Made by a program: the position numbers and the translations under genes. The notes beneath the pieces were generated by a model that was given only the letters and a program-made list of their open reading frames with translations, was not told where the DNA came from and did not search any database. Below are positions 9,592-18,672 of a stretch of DNA of 64,000 bases, piece after piece. The DNA is from JAFCUW01 sp049897565 (GTDB taxonomy: Bacteria; Pseudomonadota; Gammaproteobacteria; Burkholderiales; Burkholderiaceae_D): positions 248,001 to 312,000 of the forward strand of contig NZ_JAFCWM010000001.1 of NCBI RefSeq assembly GCF_049897565.1, read 5' to 3'. Numbering within the stretch: the stretch's first letter is position 1; every line of letters starts with the position of its first letter.

Positions 9592-10080
9592 TTGGAAACT
9601 ACTTTTGGCGATGCCATGGCGAACCCGGCCGGTGCCGACCGCTACCAGCCCAGTTTGCTGACGGTGAACGGCAGGATCGGCCGCCTGCGTTACTTCACCT
9701 ATTGCTGCGTGCTGACAATGGCGGTCTTGTGCGTAGCCACCGCCAGTGTCGCGGCTTTTTCACCGATGGTGGCGATGACGGTGATTTTGACCTCCTATCT
9801 GGCGTTCATCCCCGCGACGTTCGTGCTGATGATACGCCGCCTGAACGACCTGGACCGCTCGGGCGGGTGCTCGCTTGCGGCGATCGTGCCGTTCGACAAC
9901 GTTGCGCTTGGGCTGTATGCGACCTTCGCGCGGGGCTCGGCGGGCGCCAACCGCTTTGGCCCAGCGCCCGTTCCCAATTCGCGCGCGACCGTCATCGCCG
10001 CAGTGGGCGCACCGGCAGGCGCATTTGCGCTCGGTATCATCGTTGGGCTGACGGGCGCGACGTTCAGGGACTTCGCCTGA
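9592..10080 (+). CDS. DUF805-type inner membrane protein
   Basis: 163-residue protein from TTG 9592, chosen because AGGGAG (9581-9586) lies 5 bases before it; the frame is open back to a TTG at 9427, so a longer product is possible. The sequence shows the DUF805 pattern: NGRIGRLRYF near the N-terminus, two hydrophobic segments, RRLNDLDRSG, and a final hydrophobic segment near the C-terminus. Role unknown for the family. The FNR box at 9405-9418 upstream suggests oxygen-dependent expression. Confidence 0.75.
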   Translation: METTFGDAMANPAGADRYQPSLLTVNGRIGRLRYFTYCCVLTMAVLCVATASVAAFSPMVAMTVILTSYLAFIPATFVLMIRRLNDLDRSGGCSLAAIVPFDNVALGLYATFARGSAGANRFGPAPVPNSRATVIAAVGAPAGAFALGIIVGLTGATFRDFA

Positions 10081-10136
10081 GCGCACGCCCGAACAGAAGT
10101 GGCTTCCTAGTCAACATTATCTTTATAGAATTCTGT

Positions 10137-10151
10137 CCACAGATTCTGTGG
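10137..10151. repeat. Perfect inverted repeat CCACAGA-t-TCTGTGG
   Basis: 7-bp arms with a 1-base centre in the AT-richer 10081-10252 intergenic region. The adjacent TGTGGGTAA is one base from an inverted DnaA box. It may be an operator or a relic of the DnaA-box elements seen at 30.7 and 34.2 kb. Confidence 0.35.
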
Positions 10152-10252
10152 GTAAGATGACCACATAAAACGCGCTTGTACCAGTACGAGTGACCTAATT
10201 ATCGGCCTGCCTAAAAATTAAGCACGTTCAAGCGCGCAGCATGAAAGAAGGA

Positions 10253-10275
10253 GCGACGGCCATTACTGCCGTCGC
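10253..10275 (-). terminator. Intrinsic terminator of the subtilisin gene
   Basis: 8-bp stem GCGACGGC/GCCGTCGC with a 7-base loop, 23 bases past the stop at 10298. Read on the minus strand it is followed by the pyrimidine/T-rich TCCTTCTTTCAT, as expected for a minus-strand intrinsic terminator. Confidence 0.72.
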
Positions 10276-10297
10276 CCCGTTACATGTTGCACTGCGA

Positions 10298-12118
10298 TCA
10301 GCGCACGACCACGACCTGCACCGTCGAGCTGGCCCAGTTGCCGGCCGCGTCTTTCGCCACGACCTTGATGGCGTGCGAGCCGGTCATCCAGCGGCGCGTC
10401 TGCCAGGTGTAGGCGAGCGAGCCGCCGTTGCCATTGCTGACGAGTGCATTGTCGATGTAAATCGACTGAATCATTCCTGCCGTGCCGCTGTTATCGTTGG
10501 CGCTGACGCTGATGATGACGGCGCCGCTGACGGTGCCCGAAACCGGATTGTCGATTTTCACGGTCGGCGCCGTGGTGTCGGCGGCGGGCGGCGGCACCGC
10601 GTTGGCGACGCTGACCGACACCGGGTTCGACGCGGTGGCATTGCCGGCCTTGTCGTAGGCCGTGGCGACCAGCGTGTTCATGCCGTTCGGCACGCCCGCC
10701 GAATTCCACGCAAAGCTGAACGGGCTGGCGATGTCGGAACCGACGACGGTGCCGTTAGCCTTCAGTTCGACCCGGTCGACGCCGACATTGTCGGCGGCGT
10801 CGACAGCGACCGTGACGCTGCCGCTGACGCTGGAACTGGCCGCCGGCGAGGTGATTGCCGTGGTCGGCGCCTGGGTGTCGGCGACGACGACCTTGGCCAG
10901 CACGGCGCGCACGCCGGCGGCGGCGTCGACGCGGCCATAGCCGAACAGCGGATCGCGCCCTGCCGCACCGAGCGGCACGGCGGAGGCAAACAGCGCCTGC
11001 TCGATCGCGGCGCCGTCGAGCGATGGCGCGGCGGCCATCATCAGCGCGGCGACGCCGGCGGCGACCGGGCTGGCGAACGAGGTGCCGTTCCAGCCGTTGT
11101 AGGCGCCGCCTTGCGACGTGGTCCAGATGCCGGCGCCCGGTGCGGCCAGCGATACGAAGGCGCCGTAGCTCGACCAGCTGGCCTTGGCGTCGGCCGAATC
11201 GGTGGCCGAGACGGCGATCAAGGTGTTGGACGGCACGATGTTTTCATCGACGCCGTTGTTGCCCGCGGAAACGAATACCAGGCCGCCCTTGTTTTTCATG
11301 TACTGCGCGGCGCTCTGGATGGTGGCGCTGCCGGCCAGCGGACCGAAGCTGACGTTGGCGATGCGGGCGCCGTTGTCGGCAGCCCAGGTGATTCCGGCGG
11401 CGATCGTGCTGGTATAGGCATAGCAACCGCCGCCGGCGTCCTTGTAGGCGACGCGGATCGGCATGATCTTCGCCAGCCCGGCAACCCCGGCGACCCCGGC
11501 GCCGTTGTTGGTGCGCGCCGCGGCCGAGCCGGCGACGGCGGTGCCGTGGCCGCAGACGTCGGCGGTGTCGGTGTTGTTGCCGTGCGTGTTGTAGCCGGGC
11601 ACCAGGTTAGGCACCAGGTCCGGGTGGCTGCCGTCGACGCCGGAATCGAGTATCGCGATGGTGACGCCGGCGCCCTGGGTGGTGTCCCACGCGGTGGTGG
11701 CGCCGATCTTGCCGAGGTGCCATTCGCTGCCGGCATACGGATCGTTGACGGCCAGCGTGCTTTTGACGCGGCGATCGAGTTCGACGTATTTGAAGGCGGG
11801 ATGGCGGCGCAGCCGCTCGACGAGGGCCGCTTCCGACGCGCCGGCGGGCAGCTCGACGATGTTCAGGTTGCTCTGGCCCATCTTGCGTCGCTTGCCGCCG
11901 CCATGGGTCTTGAGGATTTTTTCCAGCTCGTCGCCGGACAGGCCGGCACGCGCCTCGAACAAGATGCGGCCGCGGGCGTACTGGTGGACGCCATCGCTGA
12001 AATCGGCGGCGGCGGCCGGCGTGACTGCGACCAGGACGGTGGCAGCGGCGCCGATGGCCGCTGCCAGCAGATGCATCGACGAGGTGACGGAACGTGGGGT
12101 GAGGCGGGTTTTCGGCAT
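10298..12118 (-). CDS. Secreted S8 (subtilisin-like) serine peptidase with C-terminal Ig-like domains
   Basis: 606-residue exported protease. A signal peptide spans about residues 1-38 (cleavage near AAAA-DF), an I9-like propeptide about 45-115, and the S8 catalytic domain about 130-410 with Asp158 (ILDSGVDG), His191 (CGHGTAVAG) and Ser347 (NGTSFASPVAAG), plus the oxyanion region SAGNNG. Two repeated Ig-like domains follow (about 415-505 and 515-606; TVAVDAADNVGVDRVEL and VIISVSANDNSGTAGM), likely for substrate or surface binding. Standalone gene with its own terminator. Function: extracellular proteolysis. Confidence 0.95.
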   Translation of the reverse strand: MPKTRLTPRSVTSSMHLLAAAIGAAATVLVAVTPAAAADFSDGVHQYARGRILFEARAGLSGDELEKILKTHGGGKRRKMGQSNLNIVELPAGASEAALVERLRRHPAFKYVELDRRVKSTLAVNDPYAGSEWHLGKIGATTAWDTTQGAGVTIAILDSGVDGSHPDLVPNLVPGYNTHGNNTDTADVCGHGTAVAGSAAARTNNGAGVAGVAGLAKIMPIRVAYKDAGGGCYAYTSTIAAGITWAADNGARIANVSFGPLAGSATIQSAAQYMKNKGGLVFVSAGNNGVDENIVPSNTLIAVSATDSADAKASWSSYGAFVSLAAPGAGIWTTSQGGAYNGWNGTSFASPVAAGVAALMMAAAPSLDGAAIEQALFASAVPLGAAGRDPLFGYGRVDAAAGVRAVLAKVVVADTQAPTTAITSPAASSSVSGSVTVAVDAADNVGVDRVELKANGTVVGSDIASPFSFAWNSAGVPNGMNTLVATAYDKAGNATASNPVSVSVANAVPPPAADTTAPTVKIDNPVSGTVSGAVIISVSANDNSGTAGMIQSIYIDNALVSNGNGGSLAYTWQTRRWMTGSHAIKVVAKDAAGNWASSTVQVVVVR

Positions 12119-12531
12119 GCGTGATTTCCAGGTGAGGAGGGCAAGAAGGTTGCGGGCGGATTGAAACTTGCGGCGATGGTAATGGCCGAGACTGCCAGCC
12201 GCAAGCCGTCAAAACTGCCATGATGAGATCGACAATATCGGCTTGATAACCCGAACGGACACATGTCGGCGCGGGCCAACATTGTTCGATATCTATTTGA
12301 TTAGATGGGGAGTTATCGGATCGTCACGGATTGACGTTGCTACCTCCGACGAGTTGCAGGCCGGCGGCCCAACACAAGTGTCGACCTTGTCAATTGGATA
12401 CGGTACGGCCGACTGCCAAGCGCAGCCAGGTCCATACAATTGGTAACAATTATGTTTGACAACATCTTCGTTGGACAACGCGATTGGCGCGGCGCGGCTT
12501 ACTCCGGGCAGTAGACCGAGCAACGCAATTT
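12119..12531. other. 413-bp intergenic region, no gene recognised
   Basis: Bases 12290-12480 are clearly AT-richer than the surroundings. Short open frames exist on both strands (67 residues plus, 76 residues minus) but lack a good ribosome site, a family pattern or GC-rich third positions, so I do not call them. The right end of the S8 gene's promoter must be near 12119-12200. The stretch may be a remnant of decayed or transferred DNA. Confidence 0.5.
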
Positions 12532-13352
12532 TCAGCGCGCCTGCACCAGTTTGCGGGTGCCGTTGTCGTGAATCGCCTGGAAGCCGGCGTTGAAGTTGCG
12601 CCGCTGCGCGTCGCCGTCGGCATGCAGTACGCTGAAGCCGATATACGCGCCCATCGGCGTACCCTGGAAGGCGAAGCCGATCTCCTTCACGCTGGCGTGC
12701 GCCTGAATCGGCTCCTCGCTGCGCATCTCGTCGGTCATGACCAGCGCGAAGTCGAGGCGGCCGGCGGCCAGCTTGCGCAAGTAGGCAACGTCGGAGCGGC
12801 CGTTATCGAGCACCACGCCGCGCGCCGCCATCTGCGCCACGAAAGGGGGATATTCGTCGCCGAGGACAATGCCAACGCGCATGCCGGCGCCAAGCTGCGC
12901 GACGAGTTGGCGCGCGGCGCGCGGCCCACATGGTAGTAACAGCGCGGCCTGACGCTGAACAGCGGCTTGTCGGAGAAGCGCACCAGCTTGGCCATGTCGA
13001 GATCGTCCGACATGCTGAAGCAGGCGACGGCGCCGCCTTGCTTGACCAGCGTCTTGCAGCGCGCGTAGGGCACCACGGTCAGGTCGATGGCAACGCCGGC
13101 CGCCTAGAAGGCGGCGCCTACCAGGTCGTTGGCATAGTCGGTGCCGTCGCGGTTCGACCATGGACTGGCGGCGTCTTCGGCCAGGATCTGCACCGGTGCG
13201 CCGGCCAGCGCGACGCTGCGGGGCAACAGCAGCAAGAAAGCCAGCAACAGGGGGACAGGGAAGCGCTTTCGGGTGGTGGGAGCGGAAGCGATGCGTGGAC
13301 CGCCATTGTACGGCGCCGTCGCGGGGTGAGCGCCGCGCCGTCGCACGCTCAC
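12532..13352 (-). pseudogene. Broken periplasmic solute-binding protein (SBP family 3-like)
   Basis: Three pieces in two frames make one protein. The N-terminal piece (13352 to 13107) has a signal peptide (FPVPLLLAFLLLLPRSVALA) and VQILAEDAASPWSNRDGTDYANDLVGAAF. An in-frame TAG at 13106-13104 follows, and the same frame continues as AAGVAIDLTVVPYARC to about 12930. Around 12915-12930, in a GCGCGC-rich stretch, the frame shifts by one and continues as RQLVAQLGAGMRVGIVLGDEYPPF to the stop at 12532. Y-A-R-C-K and the D-F-A-L-V-M-T region fit extracellular solute-binding proteins. The GTG start overlaps the diguanylate cyclase stop. A sequencing error could explain one lesion but less easily both. 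Confidence 0.78.
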
Positions 13353-14431
13353 GCCGCCAGCACGCAGTTGCGGCCGTTGGCCTTGGCGCGGTACATCGCC
13401 TCGTCGGCGCGGTGGATCGCCTGGTCGAACCGTTCCAGCGGCAGCGAAGCGGCTACACCGGCCGAGAACGTGATCCGCAGTGCCGGATCGACGGCGGCGA
13501 GCGGCAGCGCGCCGATCCGCGCGGCCATCCGCTCGATCACGGCCACCGCCTCGTCGAGGCGCGTATCGGGCATCAGGAGCAGGAATTCCTCGCCGCCCCA
13601 GCGCGCCAGCGTATCGCCGGCGCGCAGCGTGGCGCCGGCCACGTCGGCGAATGACTTGAGGACGGCGTCGCCGGCGGCGTGGCCGTACTTGTCATTGATC
13701 GCCTTGAAGAAATCGATGTCGATCAGGGCCACGCAGACATGCTGCGGCGCGGCGGCGCGGCGGCTCTCCTCGAGCGCCAGCAAGTGGTTCATGTGGCGCC
13801 GGTTGGCCAGCAACGTCAGTTCGTCGGTCGTGGCCAGGGTGCCGATGGTGTCGACCGCGTTGACCAGCTGGCCGCGCACGCGGTGCAGTTCGCCGGTGAT
13901 GGCGGTGACCGACACCATGCCGAATGTGGTCAGCGCAAAGTACACGCTTTCGGTATACAGCGGGTAGTGCGCCGGGTTCGACAGGACCATCGCCGTCATG
14001 GTCGCCGCCAGGCCGGCGATGGCGCAAGCGCTCAGCACGACGGTCTGGCGCGGGCGCAGCGCAAACGCGCAGAAAACGATGACGACCGGCAGGCCGATCA
14101 GCATGGCGCCGCGCAGCGTGTCGAGCACGGCGTACAGCGCCAGGTCGAAGACGATCGCGAACTGGGCTTGCCGGAGAGCCAGCTTCCAGTTCGGGATGTC
14201 GAAGCGCCGGGCGCAGCGCAGCAACACGTAGAACGTCAGCAGGCTGGCCAGGCCGAGGGCGATGACCAGCCAGGCCTGGATTGGCGGCACCACGCCGCCT
14301 GCCTGCTCGCGCGCCAGAATGCTCATGCAAAATCCGTACACCAGCGCAGTAGAGGCCCAGTACGCCATGACGCGGCGCATTTTCGGCGTCGACCCGAAGA
14401 AGAGCCTTGCAAGGAATTGAAGCAGACGCAT
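13349..14431 (-). CDS. Membrane-bound diguanylate cyclase (GGDEF)
   Basis: 360 residues that make c-di-GMP from GTP. Six or so hydrophobic segments (about residues 20-185, MASE-like) precede a GGDEF domain with the active site GGEEF at 279-283 and D-x-D-x-F-K (LIDIDFFKAIND). An intact inhibitory site RAGD lies five residues before GGEEF, so product feedback is likely. The membrane region probably senses a signal; its family is not recognised. It is upstream of, and overlaps, the broken binding-protein gene, which might once have been its periplasmic sensor partner. Confidence 0.92.
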   Translation of the reverse strand: MRLLQFLARLFFGSTPKMRRVMAYWASTALVYGFCMSILAREQAGGVVPPIQAWLVIALGLASLLTFYVLLRCARRFDIPNWKLALRQAQFAIVFDLALYAVLDTLRGAMLIGLPVVIVFCAFALRPRQTVVLSACAIAGLAATMTAMVLSNPAHYPLYTESVYFALTTFGMVSVTAITGELHRVRGQLVNAVDTIGTLATTDELTLLANRRHMNHLLALEESRRAAAPQHVCVALIDIDFFKAINDKYGHAAGDAVLKSFADVAGATLRAGDTLARWGGEEFLLLMPDTRLDEAVAVIERMAARIGALPLAAVDPALRITFSAGVAASLPLERFDQAIHRADEAMYRAKANGRNCVLAA

Positions 14432-14711
14432 TGCGTTTTTATTGCTACAGAGAATTCATTAGTCTACTTGAGTACCAACAAGTAGCAACAAGAAACGGGT
14501 GTGGAAGACAGCAATCTGCGCCCCGCGCAACACTCTGTTGTATGTGCGTTGCGCCACTATACGGCTGGTGCGAGCGATGCTGATTGGCTCTGCGCATCAG
14601 TTGGCGCTGATCGGCCCGTGCTGAATTTGTCAACGAGGGTGCGCGTCCGCACAGAGTATAGCGAGCTGATCTGTAAATCTGCACGATTGTCCCATTTGGC
14701 ACAAGGATCAT

Positions 14712-15815
14712 ATGCTTGTTGACTCGCCCGGCCTGCCGCTGCCGCCCCGCACGGACGGCCAGCAGCCCGTCCCTCGCCGCAGCGCGCTCGAGCAAATGCC
14801 GAAGTGGCTGATCTGCATTCCGCTGGTGATCCAGTGGAGCTGGCTGGCGCTGCGGTACGGCAGCATTACGTTGCCGAGCGCGGCCAATCCAGGCATCACG
14901 GCCGGTGGCTTGGTCGGAGAGGGCAAACTCGAATATTTCAATGCGATGGGCGCGCGCGCGCGCGCCGTTACCGCCGCCCACATCGGCCTGCGTGATGCGG
15001 CGTGCTATTCGGACACGCAGTTGGCGGCGCTGCTGGCCAGAGCCGCACTTCAGTTCCCGCTGGTAGCCAAGCCCGATCTCGGCTTATGCGGCTACGGCGT
15101 CTGCAAACTCGATTCGCCAGCAGCGCTGCGCGCCTACGCCGACCGCTATCCGGCCGGCGAGGTTGTCGTGCTGCAGCAATACCTTGACGACGACAACGAG
15201 GCTGGCATTTTCTATGCCCGCGACCCGGTCAGCGGCGCCGGCCGGCTGATCGGACTGGCGCTGCGCGAATTCCCGCGTGTTGTCGGCGACGGCGCCTCAA
15301 CTGTCCGCCAATTGATCGCCGCCGATCCGCGCGCCGGCCGCGTGCTCGGTTCGTCCGCCCACAGCAGCGGGCTCGACCTCGATCAGATCCCCGCCGCTGG
15401 GCAGCTGATACGCCTCGCCACCATCGGTTCGACCCGCGTCGGCGGGTTGTACCGCGATGGCGGCGCCCTGATCAGCGCCGAGCTGACTGCGGCAATCGAT
15501 GCCATCGCGCGCGACATGCGCGAGTTTTACTTCGGCCGCTTCGACGTGCGCTTCGGCAGCGCGCGGCAACTGTCGCGCGGCGCCGGCTTCACCATCATGG
15601 AAGTCAACGGCGCCGGCTCCGAGGCGATCCAGGCATGGGATCCGGAAACCGATCTGGTGGCAGGCCTGCGCATGATTTTCGCCAAGCAGCGCCTACTGTT
15701 TGCGATCGGCGCAGCGAACCGCCGGCGCGGCGTGCGTCCGATCGGCACGCTGGCGCTGATGCGGCTGAACTGGCGCCAAAACCGCCTGATCAGTCTCTAT
15801 CCGCCGTCAAACTAA
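14712..15815 (+). CDS. ATP-grasp family ligase-like protein of a lipid operon
   Basis: 367 residues. A hydrophobic segment near residues 32-48 (WLICIPLVIQWSWLALRYG) is followed by an ATP-grasp fold: FPLVAKPDLGLCGYGV (phosphate-binding loop and Lys), VVLQQYLDDDNEAGIFYAR, and metal/ATP residues in FDVRFGSARQL and FTIMEVNGAGSEA. Such folds ligate a carboxylate to an amine or thiol via acyl phosphate; D-Ala-D-Ala ligase is a distant relative. It is first in an operon with an OlsB-like acyltransferase, LplT and PlsC (gap 15 bases), so it may build or attach a lipid head group. AAGGA precedes ATG 14712. Substrate unknown. Confidence 0.82.
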   Translation: MLVDSPGLPLPPRTDGQQPVPRRSALEQMPKWLICIPLVIQWSWLALRYGSITLPSAANPGITAGGLVGEGKLEYFNAMGARARAVTAAHIGLRDAACYSDTQLAALLARAALQFPLVAKPDLGLCGYGVCKLDSPAALRAYADRYPAGEVVVLQQYLDDDNEAGIFYARDPVSGAGRLIGLALREFPRVVGDGASTVRQLIAADPRAGRVLGSSAHSSGLDLDQIPAAGQLIRLATIGSTRVGGLYRDGGALISAELTAAIDAIARDMREFYFGRFDVRFGSARQLSRGAGFTIMEVNGAGSEAIQAWDPETDLVAGLRMIFAKQRLLFAIGAANRRRGVRPIGTLALMRLNWRQNRLISLYPPSN

Positions 15816-15830
15816 GGAAGCGACTCGACC

Positions 15831-16673
15831 ATGCAACTTGCAGCCGAATACCCTTGGTCACCGCGCGCGGCGCCGGCGCCGGCGCCGGTGCAGCCGAAAC
15901 CAGGCAGTTGGCGTTTCGAAGCGAGCTGGGCCAGCTCGCCTGCTGAAGTGCGCGAGGCGCAGCAGCTGCGCTACGCTGTTTTCGTCGCCGAAATGGGCGC
16001 GCGTTTGAGCACGCCCGCCGGAACCGCGGCCGGACTCGACGTCGATGACTTCGACCGTCATTGCGAACACCTGCTGGTGCGCGCTCGCGAGCTCGGCAGC
16101 GACGCACCTGGCCAGCTGGTGGGCACCTACCGCGTCCTCGGGCCCGAGGGCGCGCGCCGCGCCGGCGGCTGTTATACCGAAAGCGAATTTGATCTCGCGC
16201 CGCTGGCGCCACTGCGCGCCGGCGCAGTCGAGCTGGGCCGCGCCTGCGTGCATGCCGGCTGGCGATCCGGCGGCGTGATCCTGGCGCTGTGGAGCGCACT
16301 GGGCCAACACATGCTCGAGCGCGGTCTCGATACCATGTTCGGCTGCGCCAGCATCGGGATGGCCGACGGCGGCCAGCTGGCGAGGCGAGTGTGGCGCCAG
16401 TTGCGCGACTCGTCGTACATGGTGCCGCCGGAATGGCGCATCGTCCCTTGGACGCCGCTGCCGATGGGCGACGCCGACCGCATCGCCACGCCCGCCAGCG
16501 ACGCCGTACTGCGCGAGCTGCCGGCGCTGATCAAGGGCTACCTGCGCTGCGGCGCGCGGGTGGCGGGGCCGCCGTCATTCGACCGCAGCTTCAACACCGC
16601 AGACTTGCCGATCATGATGCGATTGGCCGATTTGCCGGCACGCTACAGCAAGCAGTTCCTGGCTCCGCGATGA
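15831..16673 (+). CDS. olsB: OlsB-like N-acyltransferase (GNAT/acyl-ACP dependent)
   Basis: 280 residues matching the ornithine N-acyltransferase/haemolysin-type GNAT family: LRYAVFVAEMGA near the N-terminus, TYRVLGPEGA, ELGRACVHAGWRSGGVI and FGCASIGMAD in order. OlsB uses acyl-ACP to acylate the alpha-amino group of ornithine, giving lyso-ornithine lipid. About 45 N-terminal residues are Pro/Ala-rich. The stop overlaps the start of the LplT gene (ATGA). The amino acid acylated here could differ from ornithine given the ATP-grasp neighbour. Confidence 0.82.
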   Translation: MQLAAEYPWSPRAAPAPAPVQPKPGSWRFEASWASSPAEVREAQQLRYAVFVAEMGARLSTPAGTAAGLDVDDFDRHCEHLLVRARELGSDAPGQLVGTYRVLGPEGARRAGGCYTESEFDLAPLAPLRAGAVELGRACVHAGWRSGGVILALWSALGQHMLERGLDTMFGCASIGMADGGQLARRVWRQLRDSSYMVPPEWRIVPWTPLPMGDADRIATPASDAVLRELPALIKGYLRCGARVAGPPSFDRSFNTADLPIMMRLADLPARYSKQFLAPR

Positions 16674-17887
16674 CGCGTGCGACGGCGCTGCGCGCGGTGC
16701 TGGCCTCGCAGTTTTTCACCTCGCTGGGCGACAATGCGTTGCTGATTGTCGCCATCGGTCTGCTCTTGGAGCGCGCTGCGCCGGCCTGGATGACGCCGGC
16801 GCTACGTATTTGCCTGTATTTGGCGTATGTGCTGCTGGCGCCGCTCGCAGGCGCGCTCGCCGACGCGTTCCCCAAAGGACGGGTAATGCTGCTGACAAAC
16901 GTCGTCAAGCTCGGCGCATGCGTCCTGCTCGCCGCCGGCGTTCATCCGCTGCTGGCTTTCGGTGCGATCGGCATTATCGGCGTCATGTACGGACCGGCTA
17001 AATATGCCGTCCTGGCCGAATTGGTGCCGGCCGGGCAGCTGATTGCAGCCAACGCCTGGATCGAAATTTCCACCGTGGCGTCAATTATCGGCGGCACAGT
17101 GCTCGGCGGCCTGCTGCTCGCTCCCGGCTACGTTCTGACCGGCATGCGCTCGCCCGCGCACAGCGCCACGCTCGTCATCGTTGGCCTTTACGCGCTGTCT
17201 GCACTGTGCGCCGCGGCGATCCCGGCGCTCGCGAGCGCGGATAACGGCGACGCGCGCAGCGTGCGGGCAAAGGCGGCCAGCTTCGGCCATGCGTTCTCGC
17301 TGCTGTGGGCCGATCCACAAGGCAGGATTGCGCTGGCGGTGACGACGCTGTTCTGGGCGATCGCCGCGCTGTTGCAATTTCTCGTCATCGAGTGGGCCGG
17401 TACCGTGCTGGGGATGACGCTGTCGCAGTCGGCGCTGATGCAGTGCTTCCTGGCCGCCGGCATCGTCGCCGGCGCCGTCGCCGTCGCGCGGCTGGTACCC
17501 AGCGGCCGTGCGACGGCGGCGCTACCGGCGGGCCTTGCGCTGGGCGCCGCCATCCTCGCGATGACGCTGGTGCGTGAGCGCCTGGTGGCGTGTACGGTAC
17601 TGGTACTCGCGGGCATCGTCGCCGCCATTGTGCTGGTGCCGATGAATGCCTTGTTTCAGCAGCGTGGCGAAGCGCTGATGGCGCCGGGCCTGTCGATTGC
17701 GGTGCAAAGCTTCAACGAGAACCTGGCGTCGCTGGTGTTCCTGGCCGCATACGGCGCGCTGCTGGCGCTGGCCGTGCCGGTACGGATGATCCTGGCCGGC
17801 TGCGGCCTGCTGACGATCGTGCTGATGCTGGCGATTATTCGCTGGCATCGAGCTGGGACGTGTGCCCCGGCAGGGGGGCGTACATGA
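16670..17887 (+). CDS. lplT: Lysophospholipid transporter LplT-like MFS protein
   Basis: 405-residue major-facilitator protein with about 12 hydrophobic helices. The N-terminal SQFFTSLGDNALLIVAIGLL and the cytoplasmic loop ADAFPKGRVMLLTNVVKLG are typical of LplT, which flips lysophospholipids across the inner membrane. ATG 16670 overlaps the olsB stop; its own stop overlaps the plsC start (ATGA). In E. coli LplT is fused or linked to acyl-ACP synthetase; here the partners are OlsB-like and PlsC-like, so a lyso-aminolipid may be its cargo. Confidence 0.87.
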   Translation: MTRATALRAVLASQFFTSLGDNALLIVAIGLLLERAAPAWMTPALRICLYLAYVLLAPLAGALADAFPKGRVMLLTNVVKLGACVLLAAGVHPLLAFGAIGIIGVMYGPAKYAVLAELVPAGQLIAANAWIEISTVASIIGGTVLGGLLLAPGYVLTGMRSPAHSATLVIVGLYALSALCAAAIPALASADNGDARSVRAKAASFGHAFSLLWADPQGRIALAVTTLFWAIAALLQFLVIEWAGTVLGMTLSQSALMQCFLAAGIVAGAVAVARLVPSGRATAALPAGLALGAAILAMTLVRERLVACTVLVLAGIVAAIVLVPMNALFQQRGEALMAPGLSIAVQSFNENLASLVFLAAYGALLALAVPVRMILAGCGLLTIVLMLAIIRWHRAGTCAPAGGRT

Positions 17888-18672
17888 GGGCCACGCTGAC
17901 GGCCTGGCGCCTGGCATGCGTGCTTGGGCTCATCGTTCGCGGCCTGTGCACGTGCGTGTTCATCTTCCCGTGGATCGCGCCGGCAGCGCGCATGGGACAC
18001 ATCCAGCGCTGGTCGCTGCGCGTGCTGCGCACGTTCGGCGTCACGGTCGATGTTGCCGGTGCCGCGCCGGTGCCGGGCAACCTGCTGCTGGTGGCGAACC
18101 ACGTTTCCTGGGTTGATGTGTTTGTCATCAATGCCTGCTTGCCGTCGCGCTTCGTGGCCAAGTCGGAAGTGCGCAGGTGGCCCCTGATCGGGTCCCTTGC
18201 CGCCTTGGCGGGAACCGTGTTCGTCACACGCGGCCAGCGCAGCAGCCTGCGCGACACGGTCGCCACGCTGGCCGCCAGGCTGGGTGCCGGTGAACGCATC
18301 GCCTGCTTCCCGGAAGGCACTTCGGCCGCGCAAGGCAAGCTGCGGCCGTTCAACTCCAACCTGTTCGAGGCAGCCATCGCCGCCGCCGTGCCGGTGCAGG
18401 CGCTGGCGCTCAGCTACCTCGACGATACTGGCGGGTGGCACGCGTCGGTCGAGTACATCGCCGACATGTCGCTCGCCGATAGCATGCTGGCCATCCTTAA
18501 CGGCAAACCAATCCGGGCCTGCGTCAGCGCCCAGCAAGTGCTGAGCACGGCCGGCGCCACTCGGCGCACGTTGGCACTGGCCGCTCACGGGCAAGTTGCC
18601 GCTGCGCTCGCGTCGCGGATGCCGCCGGCCAGCGGCCGGGACGCCGCCTTGCACGAAGAAATTGCGTCATGA
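17884..18672 (+). CDS. 1-acyl-sn-glycerol-3-phosphate acyltransferase family (PlsC/OlsA-like)
   Basis: 262 residues with an N-terminal hydrophobic segment and the acyltransferase motifs NHVSWVD (HX4D catalytic pair, about residues 78-84) and FPEGTS (about 146-151). It would transfer the second acyl chain to a lyso-lipid: OlsA if the cluster makes ornithine-type lipids, PlsC if phosphatidate. Last gene of the four-gene operon; a GST remnant overlaps its end. Confidence 0.88.
   Translation: MRATLTAWRLACVLGLIVRGLCTCVFIFPWIAPAARMGHIQRWSLRVLRTFGVTVDVAGAAPVPGNLLLVANHVSWVDVFVINACLPSRFVAKSEVRRWPLIGSLAALAGTVFVTRGQRSSLRDTVATLAARLGAGERIACFPEGTSAAQGKLRPFNSNLFEAAIAAAVPVQALALSYLDDTGGWHASVEYIADMSLADSMLAILNGKPIRACVSAQQVLSTAGATRRTLALAAHGQVAAALASRMPPASGRDAALHEEIAS

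Noticed and set aside
10241..12124. 627-codon plus-strand frame
   Set aside because: Antisense to the subtilisin gene, whose catalytic triad and signal peptide are clear.
12243..12523. Short frames on both strands in the 12.1-12.5 kb gap
   Set aside because: Base composition lower than genes around, no ribosome sites and no recognisable motif.
14501..14722. 73-codon plus-strand frame between the cyclase and the ATP-grasp gene
   Set aside because: No ribosome site, no family pattern, overlaps the better-supported start at 14712; treated as promoter region.
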